Assembly: GCF_019634845.1 (NCBI RefSeq)
Contig: NZ_JAHCAQ010000010.1
Coordinates: 1-64,000 of the forward strand
DNA from: Dokdonella sp.
Lineage (GTDB): Bacteria > Pseudomonadota > Gammaproteobacteria > Xanthomonadales > Rhodanobacteraceae
Direction of reading: 5' to 3'
DNA length: 64,000 bases
Shown: in pieces, positions 1 to 9,724 of the stretch
Layout: each line of letters opens with the position of its first letter
How positions within the stretch are numbered: the stretch's first letter is position 1
Program-made: the position numbers and the translations under genes
Notes under the pieces: generated by a model
Told to the model about the DNA's origin: nothing
The model's database searches: none
Seen by the model: only the letters and a program-made list of their open reading frames with translations

Positions 1-1875
1 GCGCTGAGCGAGATTGCCGTGGCCTACACCGGCGAACAGTGGCGGCTCGGCACAGCAGGCCGCAGCGACCGGCTCGACTTCCAGTACAGCCTGAATGCAA
101 CGTCGCTGACCGACAACAACGCGACCTGGATCAATGTCGACGCACTCGACTTCAGTTCGCCCGTGACCAGCGGCACGATCGGCGCGCTCAATGGCAACGC
201 CAGCGCCAACCGCGCGCTCGTGAGTGGCTCGATCACGGGCCTCAATCTCGCGCCGGGGGCATCGTTGTGGGTGCGCTGGTACGACTACAACGCGACCGGG
301 GCCGACGATGGACTCGCGATCGACGATGCCTCGTTCGCGGTGGCCGGCGGGCCGCCGGTCGACAATCCGCCACAGCTGCTGTCGACGACCCCGGCCTCGG
401 GCGCCGTGCAGGTCGCCCTCAACGCGACGCTCGCCGCCGTGTTCAACGAAGCGGTCACGCTCGGCAGCGGCTGGTACAACCTCGCCTGCACCGTCTCGGG
501 CGTGCACACACTCGGCGCCAGCAGCGGTCCGGCCAGCTACAGCTTCAGCGTCACGCCGGCCTTCGCCCAGGCCGAAAGCTGCACCTGGACGCTGTACGCC
601 GCGGCGATCACCGACCTCGACGGCACGCCCGACGCGCTCGCCGGTGGCGACGCCACGATCACGTTCACGACGTTCGATCCGAGCAACCTCCCGCCGCCGA
701 CCGTGCTGTCGACGATCCCGGCCAATGGCGCCAGCAACGTGCCGCGCGGCTCCGACATCCGCATCACGTTCAGCGAAGCAGTGGTCACCGAGGCCGGTGC
801 CTTCGCCCTTGCCTGCGGCGGCAGTTCGCGCTCACTCATCGAAAGCGGCAGTGGTGCCAACCGCACGCTCACGCCCGACCAACTGCTGCCGGCCGGCGCC
901 AGCTGCACGTTCACGCTCGACGGCGCCCACGTGCACAACGGCAGCGGCATCGCGCTGGCCGGCGTGCTCACGCTCGACTTCACGGTGGCCGACAGCAGTT
1001 CGCTCGACACCTACTACCAGCATGTCAACACTTCTTCGCCCGCGCAGCTGCGCTGCTCGCTGCACGAGACGATCAAGGGCCACACCGTGTACCCGTACAG
1101 CGGCGGCAGCCAGAACGTGTGGACGATCCTCGAGATCGCGCAGCAGGTACCCGGCAACCCGAGCAAGATCATTGACGTGTACCGCAACCGCGCCTACAAC
1201 GCGGTCAGCGATCGTGCCGGCACCGGCAGCGGCATCACCTACAACCGCGAGCACACCTGGCCCAACTCGCTCGGCTTCGCCAACAACAGCCTCGCCGCCT
1301 ACACCGACACCCACATGCTGTGGCTGTCGGACACCGCGCAGAACGCCTCGCGCGGCAACAAGCCCTACGGCAACTGCGGCAGCGGTTGCACCGAGCTGCC
1401 GACCGAGGTCAATCAGGGCGTCGGCGGCCCGGGCCAGTCCAACTGGGTCAAGACGCCCGACGGCAACGCCGGCACCTTCGAGGTCTGGAACCACCGCAAG
1501 GGCGAGATGGCGCGCGCGATGTTCTACATGGCGATCCGCTACGAGGGCATCGCCGCCGAGGACGCGCACGACGGCAACATCCCCGATCTCGAGCTGACCG
1601 ACAATCGCAGCCTGATCGTCATCACGAGCAACACCGCGGCCAAGGCCTACATGGGCCTGCTCACCGACTTGCTGGCCTGGCACCTGGCCGATCCGCCCGA
1701 CGCCGAGGAAGTCGCGCGCAACAGCGTCATCCAGACCTTCCAGGGCAACCGCAATCCATTCGTCGACCATCCCGAGTGGGTGTCGCGCGCGTTGTTCGAG
1801 TCGAGCCAGCCCGCCACCTGCGAACTCGCTCAACCCAGTGACGTGATCTTCGAGAACGGCTTCGATATCAACTGA
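1..1875 (+). CDS. Exported endonuclease I-family protein with Ig-like domains (5' end outside window)
   Basis: The frame is open from base 1, so the start and any signal peptide lie upstream; 624 residues are visible. Order: a beta-rich N-terminal segment (YTGEQWR, WVRWYDYN) like those in extracellular Xanthomonadales proteins, two SbsA/Big_5-type Ig-like domains (about residues 120-220 and 230-330, each with a TxPxxGAxxV-like opening), then an endonuclease I domain (about 340-595). The last carries the NREHTWPNS motif (bases about 1243-1275), whose His is the expected catalytic base in the EndA/Vvn nuclease family. The protein ends in SDVIFENGFDIN. Likely a secreted or surface non-specific DNase for nutrient scavenging; the role is inference, the nuclease domain is well supported. 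The GTG at 19 is probably not the real start. Confidence 0.85.
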   Translation, partial: ALSEIAVAYTGEQWRLGTAGRSDRLDFQYSLNATSLTDNNATWINVDALDFSSPVTSGTIGALNGNASANRALVSGSITGLNLAPGASLWVRWYDYNATGADDGLAIDDASFAVAGGPPVDNPPQLLSTTPASGAVQVALNATLAAVFNEAVTLGSGWYNLACTVSGVHTLGASSGPASYSFSVTPAFAQAESCTWTLYAAAITDLDGTPDALAGGDATITFTTFDPSNLPPPTVLSTIPANGASNVPRGSDIRITFSEAVVTEAGAFALACGGSSRSLIESGSGANRTLTPDQLLPAGASCTFTLDGAHVHNGSGIALAGVLTLDFTVADSSSLDTYYQHVNTSSPAQLRCSLHETIKGHTVYPYSGGSQNVWTILEIAQQVPGNPSKIIDVYRNRAYNAVSDRAGTGSGITYNREHTWPNSLGFANNSLAAYTDTHMLWLSDTAQNASRGNKPYGNCGSGCTELPTEVNQGVGGPGQSNWVKTPDGNAGTFEVWNHRKGEMARAMFYMAIRYEGIAAEDAHDGNIPDLELTDNRSLIVITSNTAAKAYMGLLTDLLAWHLADPPDAEEVARNSVIQTFQGNRNPFVDHPEWVSRALFESSQPATCELAQPSDVIFENGFDIN

Positions 1876-2137
1876 GGACTCGTCGCCAGCGCCACCGCCC
1901 GGCCGCGAGCAGGCCGGGCGGCAGCGCTGCCGGCGGGACAGCGCGATTGGGCGCAGCGCCAGGCCCGTTCCGCTGCCTGCCCTTGGTGAAGCACCTGGCG
2001 ACGGCGGGCGCTCCGTCGTCGATCGACGCCGCGCCGCATGCCCTGCGTGCCGGCGGTGCCGTTGGCAGCACGCGCATTGGCCCGACCCCGCGCCGATGTG
2101 CGACCATGCCGGGTTGTTCCGATCGGCTGCCAGTCCC
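1876..2137. other. Intergenic, no gene seen
   Basis: 262 bases between the nuclease stop and cutA. No ORF with coding character, no clear hairpin with a T-run, and no convincing promoter were seen. Confidence 0.4.
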
Positions 2138-2458
2138 ATGTCTGCCCTGCTCGTGCATTGCACCTGTCCCGACGCGGCGAGCGCGCGGCACATCGCCGAA
2201 GTGCTCGTGGCCGAGAAATTGGCCGCCTGCGTGCAGGTGCTGCCCGAGATGCTGTCGATCTACCGCTGGCACGGCGAGGTGCAGCACGATCGTGAACACC
2301 TGCTGCTGATCAAGACCGCTGCCGACCACTGGCCGGCGCTGGCCGCGCGTATCCCGCAACTGCATCCCTACGACACGCCCGAATTGCTGGCATTTGCGGC
2401 AGTGGACGGCAGCGCGGGCTATCTGGCTTGGCTCGCCGACCAGGTTCAGGAACGGTGA
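2138..2458 (+). CDS. cutA: Divalent-cation tolerance protein CutA
   Basis: A 106-residue protein of normal CutA length: an early CTCPD segment, AEKLAACVQVLP, the YRWHGEVQHDREHLLLIKT strand and the family signature HPYDTPEL near the C-terminus. CutA forms a ferredoxin-like trimer linked genetically to copper tolerance; its biochemical role is unclear. The ATG at 2138 begins the conserved region, and the in-frame extension from 2096 has no similarity to the family. It lies 71 bases upstream of dsbD; in many proteobacteria cutA and dsbD are neighbours, which supports both calls. Confidence 0.92.
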   Translation: MSALLVHCTCPDAASARHIAEVLVAEKLAACVQVLPEMLSIYRWHGEVQHDREHLLLIKTAADHWPALAARIPQLHPYDTPELLAFAAVDGSAGYLAWLADQVQER

Positions 2459-2529
2459 ACATCGTGCAAGTTGTGTGGTCAAAGCGCGGTCTTGGGTGGC
2501 CATCACCCCGTTTTCCGGAGCATCGCCGC

Positions 2530-4734
2530 ATGTTGAAGTGGCTGGGAGCCTGCGCGACCGCATTGTTGTTTGCGGGTGTCGCCGGCGCGCAATCGCAGGA
2601 CGACCTGCTGCCGGTCGAGCAGGCATTCCAGGTCAAGGCCAGCCTCGCCGAGCCGGGCCGCATCGCGCTGCGGATCGACATCGCGCCCGACTATTACCTC
2701 TATCGCGGCCGCATCAAGGCCAAAACGGCGCAGGATGGGCTCGAGCTGGGCACGCTCGACCTGCCGCCCGGCATTCCCGAGCACGACGAATTCCAGGGCG
2801 ACGTCGAGATCTACCGCGGCAGCGTCGCGGCCAGCCTGCCCTACACGCTCGCGCAGGCCACCAGCAGCGCCAGCGTCACGCTCACGGTGCAGGGCTGCCA
2901 CGAGGTCGACCCCAAGATCTGCTACCCGCCGCACCCGACCACATTCACGCTCGATCTGCCGGCCAGCGCCACGCCTGCGGCGGCGGCCGCAGGGGCTGCG
3001 CCACCCGCCAGCGGACTGGTCAATCTCGGCGGCGCAGGCGGACTCGTGCAGGGCAGCGCGCCGCTGCCGCCCGAGCAGGCCTTCGTGTTCGAGGCGATCG
3101 CGCTGTCGCCGACGCGCGTGCTCGCGCGCTGGAGCATGCCCAAGGGCTATTACCTGTACCGCGACAAGAGTGACGTCGCGATCGCGCAGGGCGATGGCGT
3201 GGTGCTGGGCGCACCGCAGTGGCCCAAGGGCACCGACCACACCGATGAGCACTTCGGCACCGTGCCGGTGTATTTCGGCGAGGTCGAACTGCCGCTCGAC
3301 CTCGCGCGTGACAACGGAGCGGCGCAGGCGATCACGCTGCATGCCGAGTACCAGGGTTGCCAGGATGACGGCCTGTGCTATCCGGTGCTGCAAAAGGACG
3401 TGGTGGTCAATCTGCCGCCCGCGAACGCGGCCGAGCTGGCCGCGGCGAAGGCCAGTCTCGCCGCGCCAGCGGCGGCGCCGCGTCGCGCCGTGGCCGACGC
3501 CGCGCCAGCGACTGCAGCCACCGCGCCGGCGTCGCCGGCTGGGCTCGCCTTCGCATTGCTGCTCGCGCTGCTCGGCGGCGTGATCCTCAACCTCATGCCC
3601 TGCGTGCTGCCGGTACTGTCGCTCAAGGTGCTGGGCCTGGCGCAGAGCGGCGAGAGTGCCGGCACGGCGCGCCGCCATGCGCTCATCTACAGCGCCGGCG
3701 TGCTGGTGTCGTTCGCGGCGGTCGGGCTGGCGGTGGTCGGCCTGCGCGCTGCCGGTCATGCCCTGGGCTGGGGCTTCCAGCTGCAGCAGCCACTGTTCGT
3801 GGCCGTGCTCGTGTACGTGATGTTCGCGATCGGCCTGAGCCTGTCGGGCGTGTTCAATCTCGGCGCCGGTCTGGCCGGTGTCGGCAGCGGGCTGGCCAGC
3901 CGCAGCGGCGCGGCCGGCGATTTCTTCACCGGCGTGCTCGCGGTGGTGGTGGCCAGTCCGTGCACGGTGCCGTTCATGGGCTCGGCGCTTGCCTACGCAT
4001 TCACGGCCTCGCCGTGGGCGGCACTGCTGATCTTCCTGGCGCTGGGCCTTGGCCTGGCGCTGCCGTTCCTCGTCATCGGCTACGTGCCGGCCCTTGCGCG
4101 GCGCCTGCCGCGGCCGGGTGCATGGATGGAAACGCTCAAGCAGTTCCTCGCGTTTCCGATGTACCTGACCGCCGCATGGCTGGCCTGGGTGCTCGGCAAC
4201 CAGCGCGGCATCGACGCGGTCGGCTACGTGCTGGTCGGCGCGATCGTTCTCGCGCTGGGCCTGTGGTTGCGCGAACACGGGCGCTCGCGCGGACTGGCCG
4301 TGCGCGCACTGGCCGCGCTCGTGCTGCTGGCCGCACTGGTGCCGCTCACGCGCATCGACGCACTCGCGCCGGCGAGCAGCACGACAGCCAGCCGTGCCGA
4401 GCCCTACTCGGCGCAGCGGCTGGCCGAACTGCGCGCGCAGGGACGCGGCGTATTCGTCGACATGGGCGCCGACTGGTGCGTGACCTGCAAGGTCAACGAG
4501 CGCGCGGTGCTGCACACCGATGCGTTCCGCGACCTGCTCGCGCGCAGCAACAGCGTGCTGATGACCGGCGACTGGACCAATGCCGACCCAGCGATCAGCG
4601 CCTTCCTCAAGGAGTACAAGGCTGTCGGCGTGCCGCTGTACGTGGTGTTCCGACCGGCCGAGGATGGGCCGGGGCAGGTGCTGCCGACCCTGCTTACGCA
4701 CCGCATCGTCGCCGATGCGCTGGCGCCGCGCTGA
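2530..4734 (+). CDS. dsbD: Protein-disulfide reductase DsbD (duplicated N-terminal domain)
   Basis: 734 residues. DsbD carries electrons from cytoplasmic thioredoxin across the inner membrane to periplasmic DsbC/DsbG/CcmG-type partners. The ATG at 2530 starts a signal peptide (MLKWLGACATALLFAGVAGA). Two DsbD-alpha-like domains follow, with cysteine pairs C123/C131 and C277/C283 (GCQDDGLCYP is canonical; the first pair has wider spacing). The eight-helix transmembrane domain carries C358 (NLMPCVLPV) and C478 (SPCTVPF). The C-terminal thioredoxin domain has C650-V-T-C653. All three redox modules are intact. The extra alpha domain is atypical compared with E. coli DsbD. The TlpA-like gene begins 9 bases after the stop, so the two are probably one operon. 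Confidence 0.93.
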   Translation: MLKWLGACATALLFAGVAGAQSQDDLLPVEQAFQVKASLAEPGRIALRIDIAPDYYLYRGRIKAKTAQDGLELGTLDLPPGIPEHDEFQGDVEIYRGSVAASLPYTLAQATSSASVTLTVQGCHEVDPKICYPPHPTTFTLDLPASATPAAAAAGAAPPASGLVNLGGAGGLVQGSAPLPPEQAFVFEAIALSPTRVLARWSMPKGYYLYRDKSDVAIAQGDGVVLGAPQWPKGTDHTDEHFGTVPVYFGEVELPLDLARDNGAAQAITLHAEYQGCQDDGLCYPVLQKDVVVNLPPANAAELAAAKASLAAPAAAPRRAVADAAPATAATAPASPAGLAFALLLALLGGVILNLMPCVLPVLSLKVLGLAQSGESAGTARRHALIYSAGVLVSFAAVGLAVVGLRAAGHALGWGFQLQQPLFVAVLVYVMFAIGLSLSGVFNLGAGLAGVGSGLASRSGAAGDFFTGVLAVVVASPCTVPFMGSALAYAFTASPWAALLIFLALGLGLALPFLVIGYVPALARRLPRPGAWMETLKQFLAFPMYLTAAWLAWVLGNQRGIDAVGYVLVGAIVLALGLWLREHGRSRGLAVRALAALVLLAALVPLTRIDALAPASSTTASRAEPYSAQRLAELRAQGRGVFVDMGADWCVTCKVNERAVLHTDAFRDLLARSNSVLMTGDWTNADPAISAFLKEYKAVGVPLYVVFRPAEDGPGQVLPTLLTHRIVADALAPR

Positions 4735-4743
4735 GCTGGTCCG

Positions 4744-5277
4744 ATGCGACGTTCACCCGGTTGGATCGTCGTCCTCGCCCTGCTCGGCGCCACCGCCGGC
4801 ATGCTGGCCGGGCGCTGGTTCAAGCCCTCGGGCGGCGGCGAAGGCTACAGCCAGGTCGGTGCGCCACGCGCGGCCTTCGTGCGCCCCGATCCCGAGGGCA
4901 AGCCGCACGACATCGCCGCCTGGGACGGCAAGCTCATCGTGCTCAACTTCTGGGCGAGCTGGTGCGCGCCCTGCCGCGCCGAAATGCCCGCGCTCGATCG
5001 CATCGCGCAGCGCCATGCCGGACATGGCGTCAGCGTCATCGGCGTGGCCGTCGACGAGGCCGCGGCGACACGCGACTTCCTGCGCGAACATCCTGTCGGC
5101 TATCCGATCCTGGTCGATGACCCACAAACGAGCGGCGAACTGTCGACAAGTTACGGCAACGAGCGCAAAGTGTTGCCCTACACGGTGCTGATCGGGCGTG
5201 ACGGGCGCATCCTTGCCCAACATTTCGGCAGTTTCGACGAAACGGCGCTCGACAACTGGCTACGACTACATTTGTAG
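4744..5277 (+). CDS. TlpA/ResA-family membrane-anchored thioredoxin
   Basis: 177 residues with an N-terminal membrane anchor (IVVLALLGATAGMLAG) and a periplasmic thioredoxin fold. The NFWASWCAPCRAEMPAL segment places the active-site pair at C74 and C77. A cis-Pro region (LPYTVLIGRDG) follows. Such proteins reduce periplasmic disulfides, often for cytochrome c maturation, and take electrons from DsbD-type proteins. Its position 9 bases after dsbD supports that partnership. The exact substrate cannot be read from the sequence. Confidence 0.88.
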   Translation: MRRSPGWIVVLALLGATAGMLAGRWFKPSGGGEGYSQVGAPRAAFVRPDPEGKPHDIAAWDGKLIVLNFWASWCAPCRAEMPALDRIAQRHAGHGVSVIGVAVDEAAATRDFLREHPVGYPILVDDPQTSGELSTSYGNERKVLPYTVLIGRDGRILAQHFGSFDETALDNWLRLHL

Positions 5278-5371
5278 CCAATCTCGGCAAAATCCCCTCG
5301 AACATCGCCGAACTGGACAGGCCGGGCAGGCTGGTCCAGACTAGCCGCCCCGCTTTGGCAGCACCGGCTCC

Positions 5372-5818
5372 GTGGCACATATCCTCGTCCTGCACGGCCC
5401 CAACCTGAACCTGCTCGGCAACCGCGAGCCGCAGACCTATGGCCACGCCACGCTGGCCGAGATCGATGCCGGCCTCGTCGAACGCGCCACCGCCGCCGGC
5501 TGGCAGCTCGACAGTTTTCAGTCCAACGCCGAGCACGAGCTGATCGAGCGCGTGCAGCGCACGCGCGGCGACGGCACCGCCTTCGTCATCATCAATCCGG
5601 CCGCGCTCACCCACACCAGCATCGCGCTGCGCGACGCCTTCGCGGCGGTCGGGACGCCATTCATCGAGGTGCACCTGTCCAACATCCACGCCCGCGAGCC
5701 GTTCCGCCAGCACAGCTACCTCAGCGACCTCGCCAGCGGCGTGATCGTGGGCCTCGGCCCGCTCGGCTACACCCTGGCACTCGACGCCGCGATCGCGCGG
5801 CTCGGCCACCCGACCTGA
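5372..5818 (+). CDS. aroQ: Type II 3-dehydroquinate dehydratase
   Basis: 148 residues, normal length for the dodecameric type II enzyme that converts 3-dehydroquinate to 3-dehydroshikimate in the shikimate pathway. The N-terminal [18 protein letters not shown] holds the catalytic Tyr; [29 protein letters not shown] and [17 protein letters not shown] are the other signatures. The start is GTG at 5372; the protein begins at the conserved region, so no longer start is needed. The aroQ-accB-accC order is common in gammaproteobacteria, and accB begins 43 bases downstream. Confidence 0.95.
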   Translation: MAHILVLHGPNLNLLGNREPQTYGHATLAEIDAGLVERATAAGWQLDSFQSNAEHELIERVQRTRGDGTAFVIINPAALTHTSIALRDAFAAVGTPFIEVHLSNIHAREPFRQHSYLSDLASGVIVGLGPLGYTLALDAAIARLGHPT

Positions 5819-5861
5819 CCCCGCGCACCGGCCTGCGCCGGCGCCCACACGAGAGACTTCC

Positions 5862-6338
5862 ATGGATCTGCGCAAGATCAAGAAACTCATCGACCTGCTC
5901 GAGGAATCCAACCTCGCCGAGCTCGAAATCAAGGAAGGCGAGGAAATCGTGCGCCTGTCGCGCCTGCCCAAGGGCATGATCGCCGCAGCGCCCGCGCCCG
6001 TGCAGCAGGTCCGCATGGACGCACCGGCAAGCGCCGCCGCGGTGGCTGCGCCGGTTGCGAGCGCGGCGCCGGCACCCGGCGGCAAGACGTTGCCCGAAGG
6101 CACCGTGGTCAAGTCGCCGATGGTCGGCACCTTCTACGTCTCGGCCAATCCCGATGCACCGCCGTTCGTCAAGGTCGGCCAGAGCGTCAAGCCGGGCGAT
6201 ACGCTCGGCATCATCGAGGCGATGAAGATGTTCAACCAGATCGAAGCCGAAGTGGCCGGTGAAGTGGTTGCGGTGCTGGTCCAGAACGGCCAGCCCGTGG
6301 AGTTCGACGAGCCACTGTTCGTGATCCGTCAGGGCTGA
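5862..6338 (+). CDS. accB: Biotin carboxyl carrier protein of acetyl-CoA carboxylase
   Basis: 158 residues. The N-terminal helix ([16 protein letters not shown]) is followed by an Ala/Pro-rich linker (about 45-75) and a C-terminal biotinyl domain. K122 within EAMKMFNQI is the biotinylated lysine. It carries CO2 from AccC to the carboxyltransferase in malonyl-CoA synthesis. It sits between aroQ and accC in the standard order. Confidence 0.96.
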   Translation: MDLRKIKKLIDLLEESNLAELEIKEGEEIVRLSRLPKGMIAAAPAPVQQVRMDAPASAAAVAAPVASAAPAPGGKTLPEGTVVKSPMVGTFYVSANPDAPPFVKVGQSVKPGDTLGIIEAMKMFNQIEAEVAGEVVAVLVQNGQPVEFDEPLFVIRQG

Positions 6339-6419
6339 GCGACGCACGCCAGCGCGCCGCCTCGGCTGCCTCACCGCTCCCGCCACCCAATCCTTCGCTC
6401 TCTCCAACGACCGCAGCCC

Positions 6420-7787
6420 ATGCTGGAAAAAATCGTCATCGCCAACCGTGGTGAAATCGCGCTGCGCGTCCTGCGTGCCTGCCACACGCTCGGCATCCGC
6501 ACCGTGGCCGTGCACTCCACCGTCGATCGCAACCTCAAGCACGTCGGCATGGCCGACGAGGCGATCTGCATCGGGCCGGCCGCGTCGGCCGACAGCTATC
6601 TCAACATCCCGCGCATCATCGCGGCGGCCGAAGTGACCGATGCGCAGGCGATCCATCCCGGCTATGGCTTCCTGTCCGAGAACGCCGATTTTGCCGAGCG
6701 CGTGGAAAAATCCGGCTTCATCTTCATTGGCCCGACCGCCGACGTGATCCGCCTCATGGGCGACAAGGTCGAGGCGATCAAGGCGATGAAGGCCGCCGGC
6801 GTGCCCTGCGTGCCCGGCTCGGGCGGGCCGCTCGGCGACGATGTGGTGGCCAACACCAAGATTGCGCGCGAGATCGGTTACCCCGTGATCATCAAGGCGG
6901 CCGGCGGCGGCGGCGGGCGCGGCATGCGCGTGGTGCACACCGAGGGTCACCTGTCGAGCGCGATCCAGATGACCAAGTCCGAAGCCAAGGCCGCCTTCGG
7001 CAATGGCGAGGTCTACATGGAGAAGTACCTGGAAAATCCGCGCCACGTGGAAATCCAGGTGCTCGCCGATGGCCAGGGCAATGCGATCCACCTCGGCGAG
7101 CGCGACTGCTCGATGCAGCGCCGCCACCAGAAGGTGGTCGAAGAAGCACCGGCACCCGGCATCACGCCCGAACAGCGCGCGGCGATCGGCAAGGTGTGCG
7201 TGGAGGCCTGCAAGCGCATCGGCTACCGCGGCGCCGGCACCTTCGAGTTCCTGTACGAAGATGGCCGCTTCTACTTCATCGAGATGAACACGCGCATCCA
7301 GGTCGAGCACCCCGTGACCGAGCTCGTGACCGGCGTCGACCTCGTGCGCGAGCAGCTGCTGATCGCCTCGGGCCAGAAGCTGTCGCTGCGCCAGGAGGAC
7401 ATCGTGCTCGATGGCCACGCGATCGAGTGCCGCATCAACGCGGAGGATCCCGACACGTTCCTGCCCTGCCCCGGCACGATCAAGCGCTTCGAGGCGCCCG
7501 GCGGCCCGGGCGTGCGGGTGGACACCCACATTTACGACGGCTACCGCATCCCGCCCAACTACGATTCGATGATCGGCAAGCTCATCGTGCACGGCCGCGA
7601 CCGCGACACCGCGATCGCGCGCATGCGCATCGCGCTGTCGGAGCTCGTCATCGAAGGCATCAAGACCAACGTGCCGCTGCAGCAGCGCATCATGGCTGAT
7701 GGCGGCTTCCGGCACGGTGGGCAGAACATCCACTATCTCGAGAAGCGCATGGCCGAGATGCGCGAAAAGGCGATCGGGATCGCCTGA
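6420..7787 (+). CDS. accC: Biotin carboxylase subunit of acetyl-CoA carboxylase
   Basis: 455 residues, full length. An ATP-grasp enzyme that carboxylates biotin on AccB using ATP and bicarbonate. Visible signatures: N-terminal [16 protein letters not shown], glycine-rich ATP loop [33 protein letters not shown], and [14 protein letters not shown] with the catalytic/metal residues. It starts 81 bases after accB; the two normally form one transcript with autoregulated stoichiometry. Confidence 0.97.
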   Translation: MLEKIVIANRGEIALRVLRACHTLGIRTVAVHSTVDRNLKHVGMADEAICIGPAASADSYLNIPRIIAAAEVTDAQAIHPGYGFLSENADFAERVEKSGFIFIGPTADVIRLMGDKVEAIKAMKAAGVPCVPGSGGPLGDDVVANTKIAREIGYPVIIKAAGGGGGRGMRVVHTEGHLSSAIQMTKSEAKAAFGNGEVYMEKYLENPRHVEIQVLADGQGNAIHLGERDCSMQRRHQKVVEEAPAPGITPEQRAAIGKVCVEACKRIGYRGAGTFEFLYEDGRFYFIEMNTRIQVEHPVTELVTGVDLVREQLLIASGQKLSLRQEDIVLDGHAIECRINAEDPDTFLPCPGTIKRFEAPGGPGVRVDTHIYDGYRIPPNYDSMIGKLIVHGRDRDTAIARMRIALSELVIEGIKTNVPLQQRIMADGGFRHGGQNIHYLEKRMAEMREKAIGIA

Positions 7788-7929
7788 CCTCGTCGCGCGC
7801 GGCGTCACGCTGCGCGCGGTGGCCGGCATCGACGCGCCCGGCCGCAACCGCGGCGCCATCGGCGCCGATCGCATGCCGCCCGCGCCGCGCACTTGCCAAC
7901 ACCCATTGCCCGCTTCCATCCTCACCGCC

Positions 7930-8832
7930 ATGCCCTTCCTCGAACTGTCGCTCGCGATCGCGCACCATGAGCAGGAACGCATCGAGCTCGCGCTCGAAGA
8001 GGCCGGCGCGCTGGCGGTGACGCTGCTCGATGCCGAGGTCGACACGCCCAACGAACAGGCGATCCTCGAACCGGGCGTGGGCGAGACGCCACTGTGGCAG
8101 CGCATCGTGCTCAGCGCGCTGTTCGCCGCCGACGCCGATCGCGTCGGCCTGCTCGCGCTGCTGGCCGAACTGCTGCCAGATCTCGCCCCCGAGGCGATCA
8201 CCATGCGCGAGGTGGCCGACCAGGACTGGACGCGGGCGTGGATGGACGACTTCAAGCCGATGCGCTTCGGGCGCCGGCTGTGGATCTATCCGTGGAACAT
8301 CGAGCCGCCCGCCGACGCGGGCGATGCGGTGGTGGTACGGCTCGACCCGGGTCTGGCCTTCGGCACCGGCACGCACCCGACCACGGCGCTGTGCCTGGAA
8401 TGGCTCGATGGCCTCGACCTCGCCGGCAAGCACGTCATCGACTACGGCTGCGGCTCGGGCGTGCTCGCGATCGCGGCGCTCAAGCTCGGCGCCGCGCGCG
8501 TGAGTGGCGTCGACAACGACCCGCAGGCGCTGCTCGCGAGCCACGACAACGCGCAGCGCAACGGCGTCGCGCAGGGCCTGCAGCTGTTCACGCCCGAGGC
8601 GTTCACCGCCACGCCGGCCGATGCATTCGTCGCCAACATCCTCGCCGGTCCGCTGGCGCAGCTCGCCGAGCGCTTTGCCGCCTGCACCAGCCCCGGCGCA
8701 CCAATCGCGCTGTCGGGCATCCTCGCTGGCCAGGAGGACGAGTTGCTGGCGATCTATGCGCCGTGGTTCGACGGGCTCGTGGTTAGCCACAGCGGTGACT
8801 GGCTGCGCATCAGCGGGCGACGCCGCAGATGA
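7930..8832 (+). CDS. prmA: Ribosomal protein L11 methyltransferase
   Basis: 300 residues. SAM-dependent enzyme that trimethylates ribosomal protein L11. The N-terminal substrate-recognition domain (about 1-125) leads into a Rossmann methyltransferase domain with DPGLAFGTGTHPTT, motif I DYGCGSGVLAIAALKLGA, and NILAGPLAQLA matching the N-I/L-x-x-x-P/L motif IV. The ATG at 7930 opens the conserved MPFLELSLAIA. The frame is open further upstream, but that part looks like intergenic sequence. It precedes the DUF3426 and fis genes, an order typical of this group. Confidence 0.94.
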   Translation: MPFLELSLAIAHHEQERIELALEEAGALAVTLLDAEVDTPNEQAILEPGVGETPLWQRIVLSALFAADADRVGLLALLAELLPDLAPEAITMREVADQDWTRAWMDDFKPMRFGRRLWIYPWNIEPPADAGDAVVVRLDPGLAFGTGTHPTTALCLEWLDGLDLAGKHVIDYGCGSGVLAIAALKLGAARVSGVDNDPQALLASHDNAQRNGVAQGLQLFTPEAFTATPADAFVANILAGPLAQLAERFAACTSPGAPIALSGILAGQEDELLAIYAPWFDGLVVSHSGDWLRISGRRRR

Positions 8833-8897
8833 CCGGCTGCCGTCAGCGCGATCGGCGCGCGTAGAATGCAGCCCTGCCGCCTGTCGACGAGGTGTTC

Positions 8898-9692
8898 GTG
8901 AATCCGCTCGCGTGGCTCGGCCACCGACTCGCACGCTACCTGTCCAGGCCGCGCGACCGCGACTCGATCCGCACCAGCCGCTCGGGCCTGCTGGCGGCGA
9001 CCCTGCACAAGGGCGACGTGCTGCTGGTCGACGGCACCAGCCGCTTCGCCGGCGCCGTGCGCTACATCACGCAGTCGACCTGGTCGCACGCCGCGCTCTA
9101 CGTCGGTGACGCCCTGTTGGCCCGCCAGGGCAGTGCGCAGATGCTGATCGAGGCCGATGTCAGCGAAGGCGTGCGCGCCGTGCCGGTGGCGCGCTATGCG
9201 CACGTGCACACGCGCATCTGCCGCCCGGTCGGCCTGCAACCGTCCGAGATCGACGCGCTGGTCGACTATGCGATCGGCCGTCTCGGCCAGCGCTACGACC
9301 TGCGCAACATCTTCGACCTGGCGCGCTACCTCATCACCGCACCGCCGGTACCGCTGCGCTATCGGCGCCGCCTGCTGGCGCTCGGCGGCGGCGACCCGAC
9401 ACGCGCGATCTGCTCGTCGCTGATCGCGGCCGCATTCGAGTCGGTGCGCTACCCGATCCTGCCCGACATCGAGGTGATCCAGGTGCAGGGCGAGGCCGGC
9501 GAGGCGTATGCGCGCGAGATGCTGCACATCCGCGATTCGCGCCTGTTCGCGCCGCGCGACTTCGACGTGTCGCCCTACTTCCGCATCGTCAAGCCCACCC
9601 TTGAACACGGCTTCAATCCGCACGCGCTGCTGTGGGCCGATCACGCCGATCTGCCGCACGACAACGGCGCGGCCCGGACGGCGGGCATGTAA
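8898..9692 (+). CDS. YiiX-like permuted NlpC/P60 (papain-like) amidase
   Basis: 264 residues from GTG 8898, chosen because GACGAGG lies about 6 bases upstream; GTG 8892 is an alternative. A -10-like TAGAAT is at 8862-8867. The LHKGDVLLVDG strand, the WSHAALYVGD segment with the candidate catalytic His, and AICSSLIAAAFE with the candidate catalytic Cys fit the permuted papain fold of YiiX/YebB proteins. That superfamily includes cell-wall and lipid-modifying amidases; the substrate here is unknown. No signal peptide is evident. Confidence 0.72.
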   Translation: MNPLAWLGHRLARYLSRPRDRDSIRTSRSGLLAATLHKGDVLLVDGTSRFAGAVRYITQSTWSHAALYVGDALLARQGSAQMLIEADVSEGVRAVPVARYAHVHTRICRPVGLQPSEIDALVDYAIGRLGQRYDLRNIFDLARYLITAPPVPLRYRRRLLALGGGDPTRAICSSLIAAAFESVRYPILPDIEVIQVQGEAGEAYAREMLHIRDSRLFAPRDFDVSPYFRIVKPTLEHGFNPHALLWADHADLPHDNGAARTAGM

Positions 9693-9724
9693 CATCGCCA
9701 CGACATCCGCCACGACCGCCTGCC

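Noticed and set aside
2503-4701. 732-residue ORF antisense to dsbD
   Set aside because: Arg/His/Gln-rich shadow frame typical of GC-rich DNA; dsbD on the other strand is unambiguous.
5721-8255. 844-residue minus-strand ORF
   Set aside because: Antisense to accB-accC-prmA; shadow composition.
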